8,101 bases of DNA. It comes from Candidatus Cloacimonadota bacterium (lineage in GTDB: Bacteria; Cloacimonadota; Cloacimonadia; Cloacimonadales; TCS61). Location of the stretch: positions 1-8,101 of the forward strand of contig DAOUTP010000074.1 in NCBI GenBank assembly GCA_030626645.1, given 5' to 3'. The notes beneath the pieces are model-generated. The model searched no databases, was not told where the DNA came from, and was given only the letters and a program-made list of their open reading frames with translations. A program made the position numbers and the translations under genes. This document shows positions 1 to 7,800 of this stretch, piece by piece; the first letter of the stretch is position 1, and every line of letters begins with the position of its first letter.

Positions 1-1
1 T

Positions 2-1750
2 ATGGTAAATGTTATAGTTACTCCTGTAAATGATCCACCAATCCTGAATATTACAGGCACATTCGAAGCAGATGAAGATCTACCTTCAGTTACTTATGAT
101 TTCAGTGGATTCTGCTCTCAAACATGGGGTGAGACAGATATTCTCTCACTTTCTGCAGACAACTCAACACATATTAATGTTTTAATCACAGATTTTGATG
201 TTGTCTTCGAATCCAATACACTAAATTGGAATGGAACTGAAGATATTACGATTTATCTTGATGATAATCTTGCAGATAATCGTGATATTGTAAGCCAGGT
301 TATTCAAGTAACTATTAACCCGATTAATGATGCACCAACAATTACTCTACCGGATGACTTTACATTTGAAGAAGATGGAACATTGGTAGAAGATTTTGCA
401 GCATACATAGATGATATAGATCTTGATGATCTTACATTATCTGTAACTGGGAATACAGAAATCATAGTTGATATAGTTGGAACAGAAGTAACATTCACAG
501 CAACAGAAAATTGGAATGGAACAGAAACACTTACATTTATAGTAAATGATAATATTACAGATGCAATCGCAACGGATGATGTTAATGTGATAGTATCGCC
601 TGTAAACGATCCACCAATCCTGAATATCACAGGCACATTCGAAGCAGATGAAGATCTACCTTCGGCAACTTATGATTTCAGTGGATTCTGCTCTCAAACA
701 TGGGGTGAGTCAGATGTTCTTTCACTTTCAGCAGACAACTCAACACACATTGATGTTACGATAACTGACTTTGATGTTGTCTTTGAATCTAATACACTCA
801 ATTGGAATGGAACTGAGGATATTACGATTTATCTTGATGATAATATTGCAGATAATCGTGATATTGTAAGCCAGGTTATTCAAGTAACTATCAACCCGAT
901 TAACGATGCACCAACAATTGTTCTTCCAGACAATTTTACTTTTCCAGAAGACGGAGCATTAGTTGAGGATTTCTTATCGTATATTGATGATGTAGATCTG
1001 GATGATCTTACTATATCCGTAACTGGAAATACTGAGATCACAGTTGATATTGTGAACTGGCTTGTAATATTCAATACAGCAGAAGATTGGAATGGGACAG
1101 AAACATTAACATTCACTGTAGATGATAATCAGACTAGAGCAACAGCGGAAGATGATGTTGATGTTATTGTTACTCCGGTTAATGATGAACCAGAAATAAT
1201 TGAGTTCACACCTGATGAACTTGCATTTACAGTGATCCAGGATAGTATTGTTACATTTATAGTAATTGCAGAAGATATTGATAGTGATTTGACTTATGAA
1301 TGGTTTGTTAATGATGCTCTGCAAGCTGAGATAACTGAAGAATTCGTTTATCAATTTACAGATGTAGGTGAGATAGAGATCAAATCAGTTGTATCAGATG
1401 AAGAATATAGTTTGGAAACAATTTGGGATGTTACCGTAGATCCTGCAACAGGTTCAGGTGAGATAGTACCTATCACAACAGCACTTTACCAAAACTATCC
1501 AAATCCATTTAATCCAACAACTAATATTAGATTTGCCATTACGAAAGCTGGTAATATCAATATAAATATCTACAACATCAAAGGTGAGCTGATCAAGAAA
1601 TTAGTAAATGGTATTTATCCTGTTGGTGAGCATAGTGTAATTTGGAATGGAAAGGATAATAATGGTAAGACTGTTTCTTCTGGTGTATACTTCTATCATA
1701 TGAAAACTAAAGAATTCAGTTCATATAAAAAAGCAATAATGTTGAAATAG
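2..1750 (+). CDS. Repetitive cadherin/Ig-like secreted protein with C-terminal type IX (FlgD-like) sorting domain, 5'-partial
   Basis: This is the last 582 codons of a longer gene. The Met at position 2 is almost certainly internal, because it aligns with an Asp inside the next repeat copy and no ribosome site is visible. Residues 10-393 are two tandem 192-residue units, each made of a 99-aa 'A' domain and a 93-aa 'B' domain that start with NDPP/NDAP. All four carry a WNGTE motif (W76, W171, W268, W363), and the B domains have an Asp-rich DDxDLDDL segment like the calcium-binding loops of cadherin-type repeats. Residues 394 to about 485 form a different PKD/Ig-like domain (NDEPEI..., YEWFVND). 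Residues 495-582 are the FlgD-like sorting domain: YQNYPNPFNPTT, then YNIKGEL, WNGKDNNG, SSGVYFY and a Lys-ending tail. Known role of such proteins: export through the outer membrane and surface attachment or adhesion. The specific ligand cannot be told. Only one Cys occurs per A domain. The upstream part, including the signal peptide, is missing. Confidence 0.9.
   Translation: MVNVIVTPVNDPPILNITGTFEADEDLPSVTYDFSGFCSQTWGETDILSLSADNSTHINVLITDFDVVFESNTLNWNGTEDITIYLDDNLADNRDIVSQVIQVTINPINDAPTITLPDDFTFEEDGTLVEDFAAYIDDIDLDDLTLSVTGNTEIIVDIVGTEVTFTATENWNGTETLTFIVNDNITDAIATDDVNVIVSPVNDPPILNITGTFEADEDLPSATYDFSGFCSQTWGESDVLSLSADNSTHIDVTITDFDVVFESNTLNWNGTEDITIYLDDNIADNRDIVSQVIQVTINPINDAPTIVLPDNFTFPEDGALVEDFLSYIDDVDLDDLTISVTGNTEITVDIVNWLVIFNTAEDWNGTETLTFTVDDNQTRATAEDDVDVIVTPVNDEPEIIEFTPDELAFTVIQDSIVTFIVIAEDIDSDLTYEWFVNDALQAEITEEFVYQFTDVGEIEIKSVVSDEEYSLETIWDVTVDPATGSGEIVPITTALYQNYPNPFNPTTNIRFAITKAGNININIYNIKGELIKKLVNGIYPVGEHSVIWNGKDNNGKTVSSGVYFYHMKTKEFSSYKKAIMLK
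29..604 (+). repeat. 576-nt tandem coding repeat, copy 1 (A1 29-325, B1 326-604)
   Basis: First of two head-to-tail units of exactly 576 nt (192 codons) inside the adhesin-like gene. The A half is 297 nt and the B half 279 nt. By hand count A1 differs from A2 at about 23 of 297 bases (about 92% identity; 93 of 99 residues identical). B1 differs from B2 at about 77 of 279 bases (about 72% identity; 68 of 93 residues identical). No insertion or deletion is needed in either comparison. Sequence just before position 29 is already diverged from the equivalent bases before 605, so the high-identity tract starts sharply at the domain border. Confidence 0.95.
605..1180 (+). repeat. 576-nt tandem coding repeat, copy 2 (A2 605-901, B2 902-1180)
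   Basis: Second 576-nt unit, in frame with the first. The longest perfect match to copy 1 is a 46-nt run near the end of the A half, from the codons for ADNRDIV through VIQVT. High identity fades within about 15 bases of the start of B2. After position 1180 the next domain also opens with NDEP but is a different fold, so the array ends here with two complete units visible. More copies may lie upstream of the window. Confidence 0.95.
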
Positions 1751-1765
1751 AAAATTTCATTCTTT

Positions 1766-1796
1766 AAAGGACGGCTGAAAGGTCGTCCTTTTTTTT
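1766..1796 (+). terminator. Rho-independent terminator after the adhesin-like gene
   Basis: An 8-bp perfect stem (AAAGGACG at 1766-1773 with CGTCCTTT at 1784-1791) encloses a 10-nt loop and runs into eight consecutive T residues (1789-1796). It begins 15 bases after the TAG stop at 1748-1750. It ends the upstream transcript, so the following secreted-protein gene needs its own promoter. Confidence 0.88.
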
Positions 1797-1800
1797 AAGT

Positions 1801-1806
1801 TTGACA
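1801..1806 (+). promoter_or_regulatory. TTGACA -35-like hexamer before the 662-aa secreted protein gene
   Basis: A perfect TTGACA lies 70 bases upstream of the ATG at 1871 and directly after the upstream terminator. The following bases are almost pure A/T. No good TATAAT occurs at 16-18 nt spacing: the best match, TAAAAT at 1828-1833, is 21 nt away. It is a plausible promoter element from position and sequence only. In such AT-rich DNA it could be chance, or the host sigma factor may use a different -10. Confidence 0.35.
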
Positions 1807-1870
1807 AAAAAGATAAAGTTACAAAACTAAAATAAAAAATTAATAAACAATAAATTACAAAGGAGGAAAA

Positions 1871-3859
1871 ATGAGAAAATTGAATCGAAAAGTGTTCATT
1901 TTTATTTTATTATCTTTATTTGCATCATTGCTTTTTGCACAAGAAGTTAGTATGGTTAATGCAGGTGTTAGATCTGTAACAAATTCTAATAATGCAGATC
2001 TGCAAAGGTCACGAGAGCTCTATCAACTCGATGACGGCAGTTCGGAAGAGGCAATTGGCTATGGCATTCAGAGTGATTTTATGGCTCTGAATGGTTTTGA
2101 GGCAATTGCAGGCTCGGAAACTATCGGATATATCAGTATTGCCTGGGGAACTCCGGGTGAAATAACATCTCCCTATGGTCATATTACGAGGCTTATTCTT
2201 TATGATGATCCAACTAATGACTGGGACCCAAGTGATGCGGTATATCTAACAGAAGTTTCATCGTTGATTTATAATCCTGATACAGACATATTTACAACTG
2301 TTGCGATACCTCCTACAATGGTTAGTGGTGTTTTTTATGTAGCTTCATTATATGAAAATGACTCGTTTTATCCTTGTTCGCTCGATATGACATCGTCTCA
2401 AAGTTCTTCTTGGTTTGTTGTTACATCGCCAGGGACTTTAGATGTTAATGATCTTGGTAACCCCTCATATGATTATCCCCTGGATTTAATTGATAATTAC
2501 GGTTATCCCGGTAACTGGCTTCTTCGGGCTGATTCTATTATACCACCGGAAATTGAAGTTACACCACTTTCATTTGATATAAACCTGGAATCTGGTGAGA
2601 TGGATACTCAAATTCTTGCTATTGAAAATACTGGAGAAGCTGATCTGAATTACATCATAACAAAGGAAATAGCATCCGGTGAAAGAACTGAATCTGATAT
2701 TTCTACTAACTCCAATTCACGGGATATAGGTGATATCCTGGGTGATTACGGTGATTTATTAGGTAGTTCTTCAGGAATTGTATTAATTGATAATTTATTT
2801 TACTCCATAGATTTATCTTCGTTTCAACTAGATGTTTTTGATCCTGTTAATCAAATTATCATAGCTTCATATCCTTTACATCCTGTTCCTTTCAGTATAA
2901 CCTGGGATGGTACATATCTTTGGATTGGAGATATAAACGGAGATGTATTTTCGTATAATCTTGATGGGACACCAACCGGTGATTCATTTAGTTGTCCCTT
3001 TACTAATTATCCGACATTAACATGGGATGGAAATTACTTTATAGTAAATCAAATATATATACCAAATCCAACTTTCTACAGATTAGATAATACTGGTGCT
3101 GTAATTGATATGTTTACCTCAAGTTTTGGTGAAGATTCAAATCAAATTGTTTGGGTACCGGAACATGAAAACGGGCATTTATGGAGTTGTGATTATTGGG
3201 GTTCTAATGTGTCACAATTCAATTTGGATAGCAATTCCGGAACTGCCCAGTTCATTACCCAATTTACACCGCCCGATGCAGATGAGATATATTCCATTAC
3301 TCATGATAGCTTTGACCTGTGGTTAAAATACTGGAATGGTTCTCTTTATAAAATTGACGATGGTATAAATGAAGGATGGCTTTATTGTAACCCCACCAAT
3401 GGAATCATTGCGCAGGAAAATACATCTTATATTAATGTAACTTTCGATGCAAGCAATCTGAGTGATGGAATTTATGAAGCCAATCTGCATATCATCAACA
3501 ATGACTATGATGAAGGTTATTTTGAGATCCCTGTTATATTAACGGTAGGACCTCCTATAGAAGCAGAAGCAATTCTCCTTGCTATTACACAACTTCATCA
3601 AAATCATCCAAATCCGTTCAATCCGACCACAACTATCAGCTTCGACCTGGTAAATACAGGAAAGATTACTTTAAATGTTTATAATATCAAAGGAGAACTT
3701 GTAAGAACGTTAGCTTCTGAAAATTATCCGGCTGGACAGAATTCGATTTTATGGAATGGAGAAGACAATAATGGTAGCTCAGTTTCTTCGGGAATCTATT
3801 TCTATAGTCTGAAAGCAGGAGATCATGAAGAAACTAAAAAGATGATCCTAATGAAATAG
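1871..3859 (+). CDS. Secreted multidomain protein: beta-propeller-like region within a Hydin/BACON-like domain, C-terminal type IX sorting domain
   Basis: Complete gene of 662 codons. The start is fixed by AGGAGG (1861-1866) four bases before the ATG. Residues 1-23 are a classical signal peptide (basic MRKLNRK, hydrophobic core, LLFA before Gln24). Residues about 33-223 form a beta-rich N-terminal domain starting YQLDDGSSEEAIGY and ending GNWLLRADS, a pattern I associate with other sorting-domain proteins, of unknown function. Residues 227-266 (EIEVTPLSFDI, IENTGEADLNY) look like the first half of a Hydin/ASPM or BACON-like beta-sandwich. Residues 502-559 (GWLYCNPTNG, VTFDASNLSDGIYEANL, IPVILTV) look like its second half. 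The roughly 235 residues between carry recurring WDGTYLWIG / WDGNYFIV / GHLWSCDYWG / FDLWLKYWNG strands typical of beta-propeller blades. Residues 575-662 are the FlgD-like sorting domain (HPNPFNPTT ... SSGIYFY ... Lys end). It is probably exported across both membranes. No catalytic motif is recognised, and a binding or structural role is an inference. Confidence 0.92.
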   Translation: MRKLNRKVFIFILLSLFASLLFAQEVSMVNAGVRSVTNSNNADLQRSRELYQLDDGSSEEAIGYGIQSDFMALNGFEAIAGSETIGYISIAWGTPGEITSPYGHITRLILYDDPTNDWDPSDAVYLTEVSSLIYNPDTDIFTTVAIPPTMVSGVFYVASLYENDSFYPCSLDMTSSQSSSWFVVTSPGTLDVNDLGNPSYDYPLDLIDNYGYPGNWLLRADSIIPPEIEVTPLSFDINLESGEMDTQILAIENTGEADLNYIITKEIASGERTESDISTNSNSRDIGDILGDYGDLLGSSSGIVLIDNLFYSIDLSSFQLDVFDPVNQIIIASYPLHPVPFSITWDGTYLWIGDINGDVFSYNLDGTPTGDSFSCPFTNYPTLTWDGNYFIVNQIYIPNPTFYRLDNTGAVIDMFTSSFGEDSNQIVWVPEHENGHLWSCDYWGSNVSQFNLDSNSGTAQFITQFTPPDADEIYSITHDSFDLWLKYWNGSLYKIDDGINEGWLYCNPTNGIIAQENTSYINVTFDASNLSDGIYEANLHIINNDYDEGYFEIPVILTVGPPIEAEAILLAITQLHQNHPNPFNPTTTISFDLVNTGKITLNVYNIKGELVRTLASENYPAGQNSILWNGEDNNGSSVSSGIYFYSLKAGDHEETKKMILMK

Positions 3860-3908
3860 GCTTCGCATTTCATGGGACAGGTACTTCTGAAATAAGAGAA
3901 ATACGTAT

Positions 3909-3943
3909 AATAAAGCCCCATCGTTTTCTGATGGGGCTTTATT
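3909..3943. terminator. Strong bidirectional terminator between convergent genes
   Basis: A 14-bp perfect stem (AATAAAGCCCCATC at 3909-3922 with GATGGGGCTTTATT at 3930-3943) has a 7-nt loop. The GC-rich core is flanked by AT-rich arms that supply a T-rich tail in both directions. It lies 49 bases after the stop of the plus-strand secreted-protein gene and 23 bases after the stop of the minus-strand permease gene, so it most likely terminates both. Confidence 0.92.
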
Positions 3944-3966
3944 GATTTGTAAAATTGAAATACTTA

Positions 3967-4716
3967 CTACATTCCAAGCAGCTTGAAAACACCAAATAAT
4001 TTCAAGCTGGCAATAATAATTGCGATCGTGAGAACTATTTTCACAAATCTCTCTCCTCTGGTGATAGCAGCTTTAACACCAATGAATGCACCAATGACGT
4101 TTCCGGCAGCAAGTACAAGACCGTACTTCCAAATTACTTTACCAGAATAAGCAAAAATTATCACAGCAAAAACAGTATAACACATAATGATAAATACTTT
4201 TATTGCATTAGCTTTAATGAGATCGAATTCCTCAACTAGATTTAATGTAGCGAGAAAAATAAAACCGACTCCAACCTGAATTAAACCACCATAAAATCCA
4301 ACGATCAGAAAAATGATGAACTCAAGCCATTTGGGTAACTTCTTTGTGAGTGATGATCTTTTTTTATGTGGTTTAAGCATTAAGATGAGGATTATGATAA
4401 AGACAACTGCGAGGATCTTGTCATAATAGGCTGAAGTAATTTTTACGGCTAATAATGAACCAGCTATTGCGCCAATGATGGCAGCGATCGTGATATGGAT
4501 TATTGAGCCAACTTCCAAAATTTTATGTTTATGGAATCTGTAAGATCCAGTAATATTCTGAAGAAGGATGGCAACACGATTTGTGGCATTTGCCATCGGA
4601 GAGGGTATTCCTGCGATTATTAGGATTGGAATAACAAGAGCTGAGCCGCCACCTGCGAGTGTATTGAGGAAACCTGCTATTATTCCAACTAAAAACAAAA
4701 CAATTAATAAGATCAT
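3967..4716 (-). CDS. TauE/SafE-family membrane permease (YfcA-like)
   Basis: A 249-residue, highly hydrophobic protein of the usual length for the TauE/SafE (DUF81) family of inner-membrane permeases. Characterised members are linked to export or uptake of sulfite, sulfoacetate and other small organic acids. Family marks are visible in both halves of the internal pseudo-repeat: GFLNTLAGGGSALVIP (15-30), NATNRVA (43-49), and the second-half glycine motif GFYGGLIQVGVGF (140-152). About seven or eight membrane segments can be traced (roughly 1-20, 22-37, 70-92, 101-114, 132-158, 170-188, 194-214 and 227-246). A basic loop KPHKKRSSLTKK (115-126) separates the halves and is predicted cytoplasmic. 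The start at 4716 has only a weak AGGA close to the ATG, but the family motifs begin right after it, so it is probably right. The substrate cannot be inferred: no sulfur or taurine genes are nearby. The gene stands alone, convergent with one neighbour and divergent from the other. Confidence 0.92.
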   Translation of the reverse strand: MILLIVLFLVGIIAGFLNTLAGGGSALVIPILIIAGIPSPMANATNRVAILLQNITGSYRFHKHKILEVGSIIHITIAAIIGAIAGSLLAVKITSAYYDKILAVVFIIILILMLKPHKKRSSLTKKLPKWLEFIIFLIVGFYGGLIQVGVGFIFLATLNLVEEFDLIKANAIKVFIIMCYTVFAVIIFAYSGKVIWKYGLVLAAGNVIGAFIGVKAAITRGERFVKIVLTIAIIIASLKLFGVFKLLGM

Positions 4717-4763
4717 ATCCTGTCCGATTATTTTTTCTTCTAAACTCTAAAGCTCTCATCAGA

Positions 4764-4769
4764 TGTCAA
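4764..4769 (-). promoter_or_regulatory. TTGACA -35-like hexamer facing the permease gene
   Basis: On the minus strand TTGACA reads at 4769-4764, 48 bases before the permease ATG. No convincing -10 lies at 16-18 nt; AT-rich TAGAGT- or TTTAGA-like hexamers occur at poor spacing. It is a candidate for the permease promoter by position only. Confidence 0.3.
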
Positions 4770-4786
4770 ATATTATCATTAATATT
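4769..4786. promoter_or_regulatory. Perfect AT-only inverted repeat in the divergent intergenic region
   Basis: AATATTA (4769-4775) and TAATATT (4780-4786) are perfect inverted arms around the 4-nt TCAT. The element sits midway between the divergently transcribed permease and TPR genes and adjoins the minus-strand TTGACA. It could be an operator for a dimeric regulator. AT-only palindromes also arise easily by chance in DNA of this composition. Confidence 0.3.
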
Positions 4787-4803
4787 AGCTGATTATATTC
4801 ATA

Positions 4804-4809
4804 TTGACA
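4804..4809 (+). promoter_or_regulatory. TTGACA -35-like hexamer facing the TPR gene
   Basis: A perfect TTGACA lies 52 bases before the ATG of the TPR gene. The bases at 16-18 nt downstream do not resemble TATAAT, as is also true for the TTGACA before the gene at 1871. It mirrors the minus-strand TTGACA at 4769-4764, with 34 bases between the two hexamers. Confidence 0.35.
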
Positions 4810-4845
4810 TAGAGATAATAATAAAAATGATAGCAATCGTTTTGT

Positions 4846-4850
4846 GGAGG
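4846..4850 (+). promoter_or_regulatory. Shine-Dalgarno site setting the start of the TPR gene
   Basis: GGAGG lies five bases before ATG 4856, the ideal spacing. The reading frame is open only back to 4808 (TGA at 4805-4807). An in-frame GTG at 4844 overlaps the Shine-Dalgarno and an in-frame ATG at 4865 would shorten the signal peptide, so 4856 is the best start. Confidence 0.85.
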
Positions 4851-4855
4851 AATTA

Positions 4856-7800
4856 ATGAAGAAAATGATATTCATTTTGCTGACGATACTTTATGTAAGT
4901 TTATGGTCAGATCTTAATTTTGGCAAAGGATTATTTAATGATGGCTTATTTGACGAAGCAATAAATGAATTTGAAAAAGTTATTGCTTATTCTCCAACCT
5001 CTGATGATTCTCAGGAAGCAATTTTTTTAATAGGAGAAAGCTACAGAGAGAGAGATCAATTTGTTAAGGCAGAATCAGCATATAATAGATTATTAGAAGG
5101 ATTCCCCGGTTTGTTGTTCCGTGATAAAGTTTTGTATTATCTGGCTCAAGCTCAATTCGAACAACAAAAATTTCATGAAACATCAGAAACCTTGAATTCT
5201 CTGATCGAGACTTATCCAAACTCAAATTTCAGTAAAATGGCACTATCACAATATTTGGAATGCTTATTTGAAATGAAACAATATGACAATGTGATTATTA
5301 AAGGTCGAAAGATCGTAAGGAATTATAAAGATTATCATAATATTCCGGATGTTCTTCTCTGGTTAGCGGATGCACGTCTTGAAATGCAAATGTGGGGGGA
5401 AGGGAAAAAAATCCTGGATGAAATTATTAATGATTATCCTGATCATATTTCGCGATGGAAGGCAGTGGAAAAACAGATTGAGATAACAGAAAAGGAAGAA
5501 GGGACTAAAGAAGCTTCAGAAATTCTAGCAGCTAAGCTTAAAGAAAATATGCCACGTAATTACGAGGAGAAACTCCGTTTCAAACTGGCTGATTATTACG
5601 TTACTTTACAAGATTTCCCAAAAGCTTATTTTGAACTTTCCAATTTAATAAATAAATTCTCGAATTCACACCAACTTGATGCATATATTTTAAAATTTAC
5701 CTCTGTTCAGATAGAGTTAAAGAAATACACAGATATCAAAAATGATTATACTAAATATAAAAAAGTATTTCGTGAGAGTGATAAAAAGGATGCATATCTA
5801 TTGCGGATTGCACAAGCTGATTTTTTACTAAATAATCTCGATTCTGCCAACGACTGGCTGAATGAAATTTCCACAAACGATGGTGTTATCTTATACAAAA
5901 AACAATTGTTAAATTCGGATATAATGGTTGCTTCCGGGAAATTTACAGATGCCGTAAAAGAATATAAAAAACTGTTGAACAATGAATTTGCATCGAGGGA
6001 TGAGTTATTGTTAATTCTGGGAAATATCTACTTCGAGAAATTCCAGCAATACATTACAGCAAAAAAGTACTACCAGTGGATATTAACTGAATACTCCGCT
6101 AATGATCTTCAGGATGAAGCGTATTATAAAATTGCTTTATGTTTAGAAAACCTTGATGAATATAAAGATGCAGTAACTGAATTGGAACAGATCGATCTTC
6201 AAAAGGTAGAGAATACGGATTTAAGAAAGAAGATCACAAATAAATTGGAATACCTAAAGAAATTTAAAAAACGTGATTATGAAATGGCTTTTAATAATCT
6301 GGTTAGCTCGTTAATAGATAATTCATATAACGCCGATGCAAGAGAACTTAAAGATGATCTGCAAAATATTCTTATTACTGATCTCAAAGACCATGAAACA
6401 GCTATCAGAATTCTTGGTGATGGATCTGATCCGGAAAACTATTACAGAAAAGCAGTATTATGGATCCAAATCGCAGAGAAATATAAGTATGAATCAAAAG
6501 ACAATTTGGCGGATGAATGCCTGATGAAAATGGATGCAATAACTTCCAAACTGGATAAAATAAATCATGCTGACTGGTTGGAAGAAATATACATTAGAAA
6601 ACAGCTTTTGCAAAATTCAGATCTTACATCAGAGCTAATTACAAGGATGAAATCATTTGTAGAAAATAATTCGCACAATATGGCTGCAAATGAATTCAGA
6701 TTACAAATTGGAAAATATTATATTTCTCATAATGAAATTGATAATGCTGCAAGATATTTTGTTGATCTTGTAAATAGTTCAGCAATTGATGATGCAGAAT
6801 TTTATAATACCAAAATACATTTAGCAGAATATTACTATTCAAAAAATGATGACGCTAAAGCATTACAATATTACAAGATAGCTGATGGTTATATTAAACT
6901 TAATAATCCACTTGTATATTTCCACTATGCAGTTGTTCTGAATGAACTTGGGGAAAAAAAGGATGCTGGAGATAAGCTTGCTTTCCTTGTAAATAATGCA
7001 GAAAGATTTGAACAATATCCCAAAGTTATTCAATATTTCACAAGGGCTTTGCGAAAAATTGGAGATTATGAAAACGCAATAAAATATCACTTACTTCTGC
7101 CCGAAAGCGATAGAACTGATGATACTTATAAACTCCTTGCTAATGATTATGAAAAGTTGGGCAATAATCAAAAAGCAAAAGAAGCCCTGATGCATATTAT
7201 TGAAAAAAGTGAGGATGATCTGGCAAAACTTGCTCATCTGCAATTCACAACAAATGATCTAGAAATGGCAAAATATACTTATGGTGAACTTGCCAAAAAC
7301 AATAAAGCTAATTTGAAATATTTTGAAATGCTCGGTCACATAAATTTTATTCAGGAGAATTATCATGAATCTGCAGTGAATTACAAAAAAATAATTGATA
7401 AATTGGGTGATAATGTATCGGGATATGATAATATCAGATATGTTGCCAAAGAGAACATCATAGCGTTATATAGAATTGAGAACAGACCCAAAGCTGAAAC
7501 ACTTGCGAAGAAATTTAAAAAGCAACTAACTGATAAAGACAAAAATGAAATTGAAGTAAACCGCGGAATATATTATAAAAAAATTGATAAAAAGAAGGCT
7601 GAATCAATATTCACAAAGCTTCTCAAGAAGAAAAATCTAACCAGTGACGTAATGATAAAGGCTTATTTCTGGCGGGGTATTGTAAGATTGGAAAAAGAAG
7701 AATTGGATAAAGCGGAAGCAGATTTCTCTACTGTTGCCAATTCAATTGACATAAACATGAGCAATCAGGCACATCTTAAACTGGGAACTATAAATTTTTC

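Noticed and set aside
2..4. ATG at position 2 as the true start of the adhesin-like gene
   Set aside because: It lies within a repeat-domain border (VNVIVTPVNDPP), aligns with an internal Asp in the next copy, and leaves no room for a ribosome site or signal peptide. The gene continues upstream of the window.
304..1116. Minus-strand open frames at 304-636 and 880-1116
   Set aside because: They are antisense shadows of the repeated domains. Their similarity to each other simply mirrors the plus-strand repeat, and neither has a ribosome site.
29..1180. CRISPR array or noncoding satellite repeat
   Set aside because: The repeats are 576 nt, in frame, without spacers, and encode conserved protein domains.
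1106..1354. Minus-strand open frame of 82 codons
   Set aside because: It is antisense to the adhesin-like gene, has low-complexity Ile/Asn/Cys-rich composition and no recognisable domain.
3105..3326. Plus-strand open frame of 73 codons in a second frame
   Set aside because: It lies wholly inside the 662-aa secreted-protein gene, whose frame is intact with clear domains on both sides.
4529..4759. Short frames on both strands over the permease start (4529-4759 minus, 4568-4750 plus)
   Set aside because: Both overlap the permease N-terminal coding region, where the conserved TauE motifs are found in the chosen frame. They are shadows.
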